DNA of 64,000 bases from Woeseia sp034521225 (GTDB lineage Bacteria > Pseudomonadota > Gammaproteobacteria > Steroidobacterales > Woeseiaceae): NCBI GenBank assembly GCA_034521225.1, contig JAXHMR010000027.1:1-64000 (forward strand), in the 5' to 3' direction. The position numbers were made by a program, and so were the translations under genes. The notes beneath the pieces are model-generated. The model did not search any database and had not been told where the DNA came from. It was given only the letters and a program-made list of their open reading frames with translations. How positions within the stretch are numbered: the first letter of the stretch is position 1; every line of letters starts with the position of its first letter. Of the stretch, positions 33,464 to 43,101 are shown in pieces.

Positions 33464-34852
33464 TCATAGGTTCGTGAATAGTGCGGAGCCAGGTGTCACT
33501 TGCAGCCGCAGGTAGTTCAGCACGTCCGAACGCGTGATCAACCCGAGAAACTCGTCGCCGTCGACGACAGCCGCATACGGCTGCACCTGCAACATGGCAA
33601 CCAGGTTGTTGACGCTCATGTCCTTATCGACCTGCAGGTAAGCGGTCTGCATCGCATCGCGTACGTTAGCGTTCATCAGGTCCGGCTTACCGAACATAGC
33701 GGATGATGGCTTCTTCGGTCGGCACGCGGCAAGGCGGTTGTCGTCCATGACCGGCAGCTGTGAAAACCCCGCATTGCGCAGGCGATTGTGTGCAGTCGTC
33801 AGCACGTCGTCCGGGCCGACGGTAATCGTCGCGCGCTCACCGTGCAGGCGCCCGATCAGGTCGCGCAGGTCACCGTGCTTCTCGCGGGTGATGAATGCCT
33901 GGTCTTCCATCCAGAAATCGTTGAACAGCTTCGACAGGTACTTGTTGCCGGTATCGCAGGCAAACGACACGACGCGTTTGGGCTCTGCCTGTTCCTGGCA
34001 ATACTTCAGCGCTGCCGCCACCAGCGTGCCGGTCGATGAACCGGCCAGCAGTCCTTCCTTGCGCAACAGCTCGCGCGCCGTACTGAACGATTCATCATCG
34101 CTGATGCTGTAGGCTTTTTTGACGCTGCTGAAGTCCGCGATATCGGGATGAAATCTACGCCAATTCCTCGACGAGCAGCCTGCCTTCTTTTCCTTTAATT
34201 CACCGGTATTGATGTAATCCGCGAGTATGGAGCCAACCGGATCGGCCAGGATGACGTCGACGTGCGGTGCGTTAGCTGCAAGATACTTGCTGAGGCCACT
34301 GACGGTGCCACTCGAGCCTACGCCGAGGACGATGGCATCAACGTCGCCATCAAGCTGTTCGAAAATCTCCGGTGCCGTTGTCCGCTCGTGCGCCAGCGGA
34401 TTGTCGGGATTGCCGAACTGGTTAATGAAAAACGCACTTTTTTCGTCGGCGATGCGCTTGCCGAGGTCCTGGTAGTATTCCGGATGGCCCTTCGCCACAT
34501 CGGACCGGGTCAGAACGACATCAGTGCCCATCGCACGCAGGTTGAAGATCTTTTCCTGGCTCATCTTGTCGGGCAGCACCAATATCAGGTGGTACCCTTT
34601 CTGCTGCGCAACCAGCGCGAGGCCCAGACCCGTGTTGCCGGCCGTAGCCTCGACAATCGTGTCGCCGGGTTTGATGTCGCCGCGTCGCTCCGCCTCTTCT
34701 ATCATCGACAACCCGATGCGGTCCTTGATGGAGCCGGCGGGATTGGCCAGTTCGAGCTTCAGGAACAACCGGCAACGGCCGGTATCGAGATTTTTGACCT
34801 CGAGCATCGGCGTCTTGCCGACCATTTCGAGAATATTGGAATAGACTTTCAT
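33464..34852 (-). CDS. Cystathionine beta-synthase (PLP core plus CBS pair)
   Basis: MKVYSNILEMVGKTPMLEVK. The PLP lysine is in ANPAGSIKDRIGLS, the phosphate site is VGSSGTVSG and there is GSSTGTLV. The C-terminus carries two CBS regulatory domains (ITVGPDDVLTTAHNRLRNAG; DKDMSVNNLVAMLQ ... VLNYLRLQ). 463 residues. It condenses serine and homocysteine and so fits beside metH and metF in homocysteine use. Near 34160 and 33690 compensating shifts garble short stretches (after KEKKAG and DDNRLA). The start codon shares bases with an alternative prmC start. Confidence 0.9.
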   Translation of the reverse strand: MKVYSNILEMVGKTPMLEVKNLDTGRCRLFLKLELANPAGSIKDRIGLSMIEEAERRGDIKPGDTIVEATAGNTGLGLALVAQQKGYHLILVLPDKMSQEKIFNLRAMGTDVVLTRSDVAKGHPEYYQDLGKRIADEKSAFFINQFGNPDNPLAHERTTAPEIFEQLDGDVDAIVLGVGSSGTVSGLSKYLAANAPHVDVILADPVGSILADYINTGELKEKKAGCSSRNWRRFHPDIADFSSVKKAYSISDDESFSTARELLRKEGLLAGSSTGTLVAAALKYCQEQAEPKRVVSFACDTGNKYLSKLFNDFWMEDQAFITREKHGDLRDLIGRLHGERATITVGPDDVLTTAHNRLRNAGFSQLPVMDDNRLAACRPKKPSSAMFGKPDLMNANVRDAMQTAYLQVDKDMSVNNLVAMLQVQPYAAVVDGDEFLGLITRSDVLNYLRLQVTPGSALFTNL

Positions 34853-34919
34853 GTCAGTGATGGCTGTCCGGTTTGCAGGCAGCCATGGTACGCGATGGGC
34901 AACGACAGGGGCCAGCAGA

Positions 34920-35768
34920 TTGGATGACGCGTTGACGATCGGCGCAGTACTCGCCGCGGGCAGCAGCCAGCTTGAACGGGTCAGCGACAGCGCGCGCCTC
35001 GAGGCCGAACTGCTGCTGGCACGCGCCATCGACATGCCGCGCAGTTTCCTGTTTGCGCACCCCGAAGACGAACTGGATGCTGCTGCAATTGAGCGCTTTG
35101 AGGCGAGCCTCGGGCGTCGCCTCGCCGGTGAGCCGATGGCCTATATTTGCGGCGAGAAGGAATTCTGGTCGATGATGCTGATGGTCACACCGGCCACGCT
35201 GGTACCGCGGCCGGAAACCGAACTGCTCGTCGAGCAGGCCCTCATGCGCCTGCCGCGGCGCGCCGAATGCCGCCTACTCGACCTTGGCACCGGCAGCGGC
35301 GCGATCGCACTCGCGTTGGCCCGGGAGCGGCCAATGTGCGAGGTGACCGGGACGGACATTAGCGAGGCCGCCATTGCTGTTGCAATCCAGAATGCGAGGC
35401 AGCAGTTGTTGCCCAACGTCCACTTTGTTCACGGCGACTGGACCGGGCCGGTGCGGGGGCGTTCGTTTGACCTGGTCGTATCGAACCCGCCGTATATTGC
35501 CGACAGCGACGACGCGCTCAAGGCGCTCGGCTTCGAACCCCGGTCCGCGCTGGCGGCAGGGGCGGACGGCCTGGATGCGATGCGTAGCATCGTTGACGAG
35601 GTACCGCAGGTCATCAGGCCCGGCGGCTCGTTGCTGCTTGAACACGGTGCCGAACAACACGCGGCGGTTGCCAGCCTGCTCGCAGGCCATGGCTACACGG
35701 AGATTGCCGTCGCCACCGACCTCGCCGGTCTGCAGCGCGTCACGTCTGCCAAATGGCCGGGCTGGTGA
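34920..35768 (+). CDS. prmC: Release-factor glutamine methyltransferase PrmC
   Basis: Methylates the Gln of the GGQ loop in RF1/RF2. DSARLEAELLLARAIDMPRS; N-terminal helical domain; SAM site RLLDLGTGSGAIALAL; catalytic NPPY in DLVVSNPPYIAD; GGSLLLEHGAEQ. I prefer the TTG at 34920 (LDDALTIGAVLAAG), because the ATG at 34851 would overlap the divergent beta-synthase start and leave no room for promoters. Intact, about 283 residues. Confidence 0.95.
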   Translation: MDDALTIGAVLAAGSSQLERVSDSARLEAELLLARAIDMPRSFLFAHPEDELDAAAIERFEASLGRRLAGEPMAYICGEKEFWSMMLMVTPATLVPRPETELLVEQALMRLPRRAECRLLDLGTGSGAIALALARERPMCEVTGTDISEAAIAVAIQNARQQLLPNVHFVHGDWTGPVRGRSFDLVVSNPPYIADSDDALKALGFEPRSALAAGADGLDAMRSIVDEVPQVIRPGGSLLLEHGAEQHAAVASLLAGHGYTEIAVATDLAGLQRVTSAKWPGW

Positions 35769-35798
35769 CGCGATTGTATTCTGTGGTAAATACGCTGG

Positions 35799-35843
35799 GA
35801 GTCTGCCCCGTAGAAACGAACTTCTACAGGGCAGACTCCTGTC
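35799..35843. terminator. Hairpin between prmC and ppiB
   Basis: AGTCTGCCC-GTAGAA and TTCTAC-GGGCAGACT pair around CGAAC. No clear T run follows, so it could be a terminator without a strong U-tract or a regulatory stem. Confidence 0.55.
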
Positions 35844-35867
35844 TCATTAATAACTCACAGGACCGAC

Positions 35868-36348
35868 ATGATCACTTTAGCGACCAGCCACGGCGATATA
35901 ACGATCGAATTGCTGGAAGAAGCCGCGCCGGTTTCGTGCGCCAACTTCCGGAAATACGTCGATGATAATTTCTTTGACGGCACCATCTTTCACCGTGTGA
36001 TCGCGAATTTCATGATCCAGGGCGGCGGCTTCGACGAGAACATGCAGCGCAAGGAAACGCTGGCGCCGATAAAAAACGAAGCCGACAACGGCGAGAAAAA
36101 CCTGCGTGGGACACTGGCAATGGCGCGCACGGCGGACGTCAACAGCGCGACTTCACAGTTCTTTATCAATTTGCGCGACAACGCCTTTCTGGATCATGGC
36201 GGCCGGGATTTCGGTTATGCCGTGTTCGCCCCGGGTCACGGATGGCATGGACGTCGTCGATGCTATAGCCAGCGTTGATACCGGGAACAAGGGCGGGCAT
36301 CAGGATGTGCCGGTAGAGCCGGTCATCATTCGCGAAGTCAGAAGCTGA
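35868..36348 (+). CDS. ppiB: Cyclophilin-type peptidyl-prolyl isomerase, one frameshift
   Basis: MITLATSHGDITIELLEEAA; active-site Arg and Phe in FHRVIANFMIQGGGF; QFFINLRDNAFLDH; after one shift near 36225 VFARVTDGMDVVDAIASVDT and the end VIIREVRS. About 160 residues. There is no signal peptide, so it is the cytoplasmic PpiB form, which speeds prolyl isomerisation during folding. A short inverted stretch (GGGAGTCTGCCCCGTAGAAA / TTCTACAGGGCAGACTCC) upstream at 35800-35843 is a strong hairpin. Confidence 0.93.
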
Positions 36349-36352
36349 CCGG

Positions 36353-39300
36353 TCAGGCAGCGTCGGCCTTTCTATCAGCAGCCGGATCGTAACCGAGGTT
36401 CGGCGACAGCCAGCGCTCGGCGTCGGCCACGCTCATGCCCTTGCGTGCGGCCAGCGACTCAAGCTGGTCGCGGGCGATCTGGCCGACGGTGAAGTAACGC
36501 GAGTCCGGGTGTGAGAAATAGTAACCGCTGACAGCGGCAGTCGGGTACATCGCGAAGGACTCTGTCAGACGCAGGCCGATCGCGTCTTCCGCATCAAGCA
36601 ATTGCCACAGTTTGGATTTCTCGGTGTGATCGGGACACGCCGGGTAGCCGGGGGCCGGCCGTATGCCGGTGTAGCGCTCGGCGATCAGTTCCTCATTGCT
36701 CAGCGTTTCGTCACGATCGTACCCCCAGTATTCCCTGCGCACCTTCAGGTGCAGGTATTCCGCGAGTGCCTCGGCCAGCCGGTCGGCCAGGGCTTTCAGC
36801 AAGATGCTGCTGTAGTCGTCATGGTCGGCCTCGAAACGTTCGACGTGTTCATCGATACCAATGCCGGCCGTGACGGCAAACGCACCGATATAATCCGCCA
36901 GCCCGCCCTCCTCGGGCGCAACAAAGTCCGCGAGGCAGTCGTGCGTCTTGCCTTCCGGTTTCGCGCGTTGTTGGCGCATCTGGCAGAGCCGCAATCGTTC
37001 AGCCTTCCGGTCGTCGTCCGTAAATACGCGAATGTCGTCATTGTCGTCGGCATTCGATGGGAAAAAGCCGAACACCGCCCGCGCTTCTAGCCATTTCTCG
37101 CCAATGATTCGATCGAGCATGTCCGTGGCATCTTTGTACAGCGAACGCACGGCTTCGCCGGTTTTCGGGTCGTCGAGGATGTCCGGGAAACGGCCGTGAA
37201 ACTCCCACGCATTGAAGAATGGCATCCAGTCGATGTAGTCGCGCAGCACGGCCAGATCGATATCTTTCAGCACCCGCGTGCCGGTGAACGACGGTGCCCG
37301 GCGGCTTGTAGTTCTGCCAGTCACAGCGATGCCGGTTAACGCGAGCCTCGGTGAGCGTCAGCTTCGGCGCAAGGCGCGAGTTGCCGCTGTGACGGTCACG
37401 GCGGCGCGCATTTTCTTCACGGACCTTCAACGCGAGCCGTTCACGGCTGCCCGTTTCGACCAGCGCCTGCGCAATACCGACCGACCGTGATGCGTCCTTG
37501 ACGTAGATGACCGGCCCCTCATAATTCGGCTCGATCTTGACTGCCGTGTGCGCCGGCGACGTCGTTGCACCACCGATCAGTAACGGCAATGTAAATTTCT
37601 GGCGCTGCATCTCGCGGGCAACATTGACCATTTCATCCAGAGACGGCGTGATCAGACCGGACAAACCGATGATCTGTGCGTTTTCGCGCCGTGCGGTCTC
37701 GAGTATTTTCTCGCAGGACACCATGACGCCGAGATCGATGACTTCGAAATTGTTGCACTGGAGCACGACGCCGACAATGTTCTTGCCGATATCGTGCACG
37801 TCTCCCTTGACGGTCGCCATGATGATCTTGCCATTGGTCTCGCGCGCACCGCCCTTCTCTTCCTCGATGTACGGGATCAGGTAACCGACGGCTTTCTTCA
37901 TGACGCGCGCCGATTTTACAACTTGCGGCAGGAACATCTTGCCGTCGCCGAACAGGTCGCCCACAACGTTCATGCCGGACATCAGCGGTCCTTCGATGAC
38001 GTCGAGCGGCCGTTCAGCGGCCGCGCGGGCTTCTTCGGTATCCTCGATGACGAACTCATCGATGCCTTTTACCAGTGCATGTTCAAGCCGCTTATTGACA
38101 GGCAGCTCACGCCAGCTCATGTCCTGCGTATCACGCTTGATGCCCGACGCCTGGCCGCGATATTCCTCGGCGATAGTCAGCAGTTTTTCGGTGGCATCCG
38201 GGCTGCGATTCAGAATGACGTCTTCGACAGCGTCGCGCAAAGTCGTCGGCAGGTCCTCGTAGATCGCGAGCTGCCCGGCGTTGACGATGCCCATGTCCAT
38301 GCCAGCCTTGATCGCGTGGTACAGAAACACCGCATGAATCGCCTCGCGGACGATGTTGTTGCCGCGGAACGAGAACGATACGTTGCTGACGCCGCCGCTG
38401 ACGAGCACATGCGGCAGCCGTTCCTTGATCTGTCGCGTCGCCTCGATGAAATCGTGGCCGTAGGCATTGTGTTCCTCGATGCCGGTCGCCACCGCGAATA
38501 TATTCGGGTCAAAGATGATATCGGCCGGGTCAAAGCCGACCGTCTTTGTCAGGATTTCATAACAGCGCGCGCAGATCGACACGCTTGCGCTCAACAGTGT
38601 CCGCCTGTCCCTTTTCGTCGAATGCCATGACGACAACCGAGGCACCGTAGTCGCGCACGAGCCGCGCCTGTTCGATGAACGCGTCCTCGCCCTCTTTCAG
38701 GCTGATCGAGTTGACGACACTCTTGCCCTGCATGCAGCGCAGGCCCGCCTCAATGACTGACCACTTCGATGAATCAATCATGACCGGGACACGCGACACG
38801 TCCGGCTCGGCGGCGATCAGGTTCAGGTATTTGACCATCGCCTGCTCGGAATCGAGCATGCCCTCGTCCATGTTAACGTCAATAATCTGGGCGCCGTTTT
38901 CAACCTGCTGGCGCGCAATCTGCACGGCACTCGCATAATCATCCGCCTCAATCAGGCGCCGGAAATGCGCCGAGCCGGTCACGTTGCTGCGCTCGCCGAC
39001 GTTGACGAACAGCTCGTCAGGGCCGATGTTCAGCGGTTCGAGCCCGGACAGCCGGCAGCGCACCGGTACATCAACGATCGTGCGCGGCGGCTTGCCGGCA
39101 ATGACACGATGCAGTGCACGTATGTGCGCAGGCGTCGTGCCGCAGCAGCCACCGACAAGATTGACGAGGCCGCTGTCGGCGAATTCGCCAACCACTTCGG
39201 CCATTTCGTCGGGCGTTTCGTCGTACTCGCCGAATTCGTTCGGCAGACCGGCGTTCGGGTGTGCGCTGACGCCGGTATCGGCGATGCGCGACAGCTCGGC

Positions 39301-40076
39301 GACATACGGCCTGAGGTCGGCGGCGCCGAGCGCGCAATTCAGTCCGATCATGAACGGCTGTGCATGGCGTACCGAATTCCAGAAGGCCTCGGTTGTCTGT
39401 CCGGACAGCGTGCGGCCGGACGCATCGGTGATCGTGCCGGAAATCATGACCGGCAGTGTCGTGCCGCTTGCCTCGAACGCCCGGCGCACGGCAAAGATCG
39501 CCGCCTTTGCATTCAGCGTGTCGAAAATCGTTTCGATCATCAGGAAATCGACGCCGCCGTCGATCAGCGCGTGCGCGGCTTGCTGGTACGTGCGTGCCAG
39601 CTCGGCAAAGCGGATATTGCGAAAGCCCGGGTCATTGACATCGGGCGAGATCGACGCCGTCCGGTTGGTCGGCCCGAGCACCCCGGCAACAAAGCGCGGC
39701 GTACCGCGTTCGGCGGCGTGCGCATCGGCACATTCACGCGCGAGCCGCGCGGCGGCAAGGTTCAGGTCCGGGACCAGGCTTTCCATGCCGTAGTCACCCA
39801 TCGACGGTGCGTTCGAGTTGAACGTGTTCGTCTCAATGACATCGGCACCGGCGTCAAGGAATTGCCGGTGAATGTCGCGAATGACATCCGGCCGTGTAAT
39901 CGACAACAGGTCGTTGTTGCCCTTCAGGTCACGATGCCAGTCACGATACTGGCTGCCGCGAAACTCGTCCTCGTTGAGTTTCAGCTGCTGGATCATCGTG
40001 CCCATGGCGCCGTCGAGCAGCAGAATGCGTTCGGCAAGCAGTGACTTCAGTGCGGTGATGCGTGTGGTCGGTCCAT
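36353..40076 (-). CDS. metH: Cobalamin-dependent methionine synthase, frameshifted
   Basis: About 1240 residues, four modules: homocysteine-binding (GAMGTMIQQLKLNEDEF, zinc Cys in VNLVGGCCGTTPAH); methyl-folate-binding (ERSNVTGSAHFRRLIEADDY, IDVNMDEGMLDSEQAMV); cobalamin-binding (KGDVHDIGKNIVGVVLQCNN with the DxHxxG His ligand); and reactivation domain (YTGIRPAPGYPACPDHTEKS). Shifts near 40050, 38600 and 37290 split it into three parts as sequenced. It makes methionine from homocysteine. It follows metF and the ArsR fusion on the same strand. Confidence 0.96.
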
Positions 40077-40086
40077 GGTTAGTCCT

Positions 40087-40974
40087 TCAGGCCGCCGCCT
40101 GCTGCGGCCGCACGCCCAGTGCGTGGCATATGGCGAATGTCAGTTCCGAGCGGTTCAGTGTGTAAAAGTGGAATTCGTTGACGCCCTCGGCCTGCAGCCG
40201 CTGCACCTGGTCAATCGCCACGCTCGCGGCAATCATCTGGCGCGTCTGGGCATCGTCATCGAGTCCGGCAAAACGATCCTCGAGCCAGGTGGGTACCGTT
40301 GCACCGCACTGCGACGCAAAGCGCTTCAATTGCGGGAAGCGCGTGATGGGCAATATGCCGGGCACAAGCTGGGAGTCGATGCCGGCCGCCGCACACCGGT
40401 CGCGGAAGCGCAGGTACATGCCGGTATCGAAAAAGAACTGCGTAATGGCACGGCTCGCGCCGGCGTCGAGCTTGCGCTTCAGCGCGTCGAGATCGAAGGC
40501 CGCATCGGGCGCTTCCGGGTGTACTTCCGGATACGCGGCGACGGAGATGTCGAAACCAGCGACAGCCTTGAGCCCGGCGACGAGGTCCGCGGCATAGGCA
40601 TAACCGTCCGGATGCGGCCGGTATTTCCCGCCGTCCTTCGGCGGGTCGCCCCGCAATGCGACGAGGTGGCGCACGCCCATGTCCCAGTACGCACGCGCGA
40701 TGTCATCGATTTCGCCACGGCTTGCGCCAACGCAGGTCAAATGCGGCGCCGCGGTCAGCTCCGTTTCGCGCAACAGCCTTGCAACGGCGTTGTGCGTGCG
40801 CTCGCGCGTCGAGCCGTCGGCGCCGTAGGTCACGGAAACAAAATGCGGCGACAGCACGGACAGGCGCTGGATGGACTGCCACAGCGTCTGCTCCATCGCC
40901 TCGGTCGCGGGCGGGAAGAATTCGAACGAGACGTTCGGTGCGTTGCGGGTGGCGGTTGCCGGCTGGCTGGTCAT
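40087..40974 (-). CDS. metF: Methylenetetrahydrofolate reductase
   Basis: Intact. I choose the ATG at 40974 (MTSQPATATRNAPNVSFEFF). TIM-barrel marks: SFEFFPPATEAMEQTLW, FVSVTYGADGSTRERT, PHLTCVGASRGEI, LRGDPPKDGG (FAD/NADH site), ITQFFFDTGMYLRF and a final NEFHFYTLNRSEL. 295 residues. It supplies 5-methyl-THF to MetH, encoded 10 bases downstream. Confidence 0.96.
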   Translation of the reverse strand: MTSQPATATRNAPNVSFEFFPPATEAMEQTLWQSIQRLSVLSPHFVSVTYGADGSTRERTHNAVARLLRETELTAAPHLTCVGASRGEIDDIARAYWDMGVRHLVALRGDPPKDGGKYRPHPDGYAYAADLVAGLKAVAGFDISVAAYPEVHPEAPDAAFDLDALKRKLDAGASRAITQFFFDTGMYLRFRDRCAAAGIDSQLVPGILPITRFPQLKRFASQCGATVPTWLEDRFAGLDDDAQTRQMIAASVAIDQVQRLQAEGVNEFHFYTLNRSELTFAICHALGVRPQQAAA

Positions 40975-41000
40975 TGGTCGTCCTGTCGTTGTTGGGGTGG

Positions 41001-41897
41001 TCAAGCGGCCTGTGCGCTGGATTCGGCCGGCCGCGCCGTTGCGATCAACCAGGCCGGGTCCTGTTTCGGCACAACGCGCGCCGGAGCGAGCCGCAGTCCA
41101 CTGTCGGCACAGTAGCCGGCCAATAATTGTTTCAGTTCCGCGCTGCCGTGGCGGCCGATAGCCGCCAGGATGAACAGTTGCCCGCCCGGTGCCAGCAACC
41201 GGCGGGCCTCGCGAAGTGCCGCCACCGGATCGTCGGCATCGACGAGGACATCGTCCAGGATGACCGTGTCGAACTCGCCCGCGGCAAATGGCAGCTGGTA
41301 CATGTCGCCGGCGCGCAGGCTGCAGTTGGGCAAGCCGGCGAGCAACAGCTCCGCCCGCGCGACCTCGCGCGCGCTCGCATCGATATCGACACCGACAGCG
41401 CGATGCGCCCGGCTGGCCAGCAGCTTCAGCAGCCGCCCTCGTCCGCAGCCGATATCCAGCAGGTCACCCACCGGCGTCGTCACGGTCAGGTCGACGATCG
41501 CACGGTGCAGGTCCCGGTCTGCGGCGGGTTCGTCCGGGGTGGAGGCGCTCGCTTCGTCGAGCCCGCTGCTCCGCAGCCGGCGCAAACGTGCGGCGTCGGC
41601 AACGAACTCGGGGTCTTTGGTCGGAATCAGGCGCAGCAATTCGCGCCGCGCCGCGGCGCCGCCGCCACGCGCCGGAACACGGTAATAGACGCGCTGCCCG
41701 TCACGGAAGCGTTCCAGCAGTCCACTATCGCACAGCAATTTCAGGTGCTGCGAGACGCGGGGCTGGCTCGAGCCCGATACGGCCGTCAGTTCCGACACAC
41801 TGCATTCGCCATGCCGGCACAGCGCGACGAGGCGCATGCGCACCGGGTCGGCGAGCGCCTTCAACTGGCCCAGCAGGTCGACGGTGTCGGGTAACAT
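41001..41897 (-). CDS. ArsR-type regulator fused to a SAM-dependent methyltransferase
   Basis: Intact, 298 residues. Residues 1-80 are an ArsR winged helix (LKALADPVRMRLVALCRHGE, SSQPRVSQHLKLLCDSGLLE, GQRVYYRVP). There are no Cys metal sites of the classic kind. From about 140 a class-I methyltransferase follows (VGDLLDIGCGRGRLLKLLAS, GDMYQLPFAAGEFDTVILDD). It precedes metF-metH. Known ArsR-type SahR regulators sense S-adenosylhomocysteine and control methionine genes. By position this fusion may sense SAM or SAH; that is inference. Confidence 0.85.
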   Translation of the reverse strand: MLPDTVDLLGQLKALADPVRMRLVALCRHGECSVSELTAVSGSSQPRVSQHLKLLCDSGLLERFRDGQRVYYRVPARGGGAAARRELLRLIPTKDPEFVADAARLRRLRSSGLDEASASTPDEPAADRDLHRAIVDLTVTTPVGDLLDIGCGRGRLLKLLASRAHRAVGVDIDASAREVARAELLLAGLPNCSLRAGDMYQLPFAAGEFDTVILDDVLVDADDPVAALREARRLLAPGGQLFILAAIGRHGSAELKQLLAGYCADSGLRLAPARVVPKQDPAWLIATARPAESSAQAA

Positions 41898-41903
41898 AAT
41901 TAG

Positions 41904-41926
41904 GATATTACGATATGTTTATATAT
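41904..41926. promoter_or_regulatory. Candidate operator/promoter of the ArsR-metF-metH operon
   Basis: AT-rich island directly before the regulator start with GATAT-TAC-GATAT and ATATAT repeats, in otherwise GC-rich DNA. This is the place and style of an autoregulated ArsR operator. Confidence 0.35.
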
Positions 41927-41990
41927 TAAGGCTGAACAGTCTAGCACAGCGAATAGCATGCATGGAACAGCCAGACTGGAGGTCTGGATT

Positions 41991-42170
41991 ATTCATGAAC
42001 GGTTTGGCTTCGGTGGTTTGGCGGAGGCGCACCCCGGGGAGGGCTTTTCAGGGACGCTGTGAATACGTCCCTGTACGCTCTGTGCCGGACGTCCCCTGTC
42101 CGGCACAGCCCTGAAAGCCCTCCCGGGCGCACACCTCCGCCCCGATCCCCATGCCGCCGTTCATGAACTC
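41991..42170. repeat. Large palindromic repeat overlapping the hslO 3-prime end
   Basis: Outer arms GTTCATGAACGG (left and inverted right), next arms GCGGAGGCGCACCCCGGGGA ... TTTCAGGG and CCCTGAAAGCCCTCCCGGGC ... ACCTCCGC, inner hairpins CAGGGACG ... CGTCCCTG and TGTGCCGGAC ... GTCCGGCACA. About 180 bases long with almost complete self-pairing. Confidence 0.85.
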
Positions 42171-43047
42171 CTCAGTGGACCGTGTCGAGGACTCGGCTTG
42201 CGGCCCGCCGGCGAAGACGCGGCTCAGGTCTACGGCATCAAAAGTGCGCGTTTCACCGCAATACTCGCAGGTAACGTCGACCGAGCCGTATTCGTGGCAG
42301 GCGGCCTCGGTGTCCGCCTGGCCGAGGAGGCGCAAGACGTTTTCCGCCCGCTCCTGGGAACAGCGGCATTTGAAAACGACGTCCCGGCGCGTGTAGACGC
42401 GCAGGTCGTCCTCGGCGAACAGGCGTCCCAGCAGGTCGAGACCGGCGCCCCCCGCGAGGTCGCGCATTGACAGCGTGGCGGCCAGCAGGCCGAGCCGCCG
42501 CCAGTCGTCCTCGGGCGCGTCACCGCGGTCCGGCATTTGCTGCAGCAGGATGCCGCCGGCCAGGGTTGGGTCGCTGACCAGCGCCAGGTGGCTCGGAATC
42601 TGCGCCGAGCGCTGGTAGTAATTCTCGAGGCTGGCGGCGAGGTTGTCGCCGATGACCTCAACGATGCCCTGGTAGGGCCGCTCGACGTCACCACCATCGA
42701 CCGTGATCGCGCAATTGGCGCGTGCAACCAGTTCGCGAAACCCGGCACCAGCGTGCGGCACCTCACCGCGTACCATGCCGCGCAGTTCGAGATCGCTGCT
42801 GCACTGCATGACGAGCATGCGACAGCGGCCCGTCGCCACTTAACTGCATCGTGATCATGCTCTTGTATTTGAGGCCATGTGCGATCAGCGCGCTGGCCGC
42901 AGCTGAATGCCCAAGTATCTCCTGCAGCGGGCGTTCATATTCGTGGTTCGCCAGCATGCGCTGCCATGACTTCTCGAGTTGCACGAGCGCGCCGCGCACC
43001 GGCAGCGACTCGAACGCGAAGGGAATGACGGTATCAGTATGCAGCAT
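42048..43047 (-). CDS. hslO: Redox-regulated chaperone Hsp33, frameshifted
   Basis: MLHTDTVIPFAFESLPVRGA, LEKSWQRMLANHEYERPLQE; one shift near 42835; then GEVPHAGAGFRELVARANCA, YYQRSAQIPSHLAL. The zinc site is CRCSQERAENVLRLLG plus VTCEYCGETRTF (CxC and CxxC), oxidised to switch on the holdase. The normal end is near LSRVFAG; here about 45 extra residues follow, encoded by the palindromic repeat. Confidence 0.93.
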
Positions 43048-43101
43048 CGGTCGAGTGAGACCTTGTCCGGTTAATGCGGCTGCCGCACGGGCGGCAGCCG
43101 G

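Noticed and set aside
36353..40076. MetH split into three separate subunit genes
   Set aside because: The pieces overlap and change frame without new starts or ribosome sites; module order is that of one MetH.
40075..41115. Long plus-strand ORFs over metF, metH, rplY and the TPR gene
   Set aside because: They are shadows on the opposite strand of well-conserved genes, caused by high GC content.
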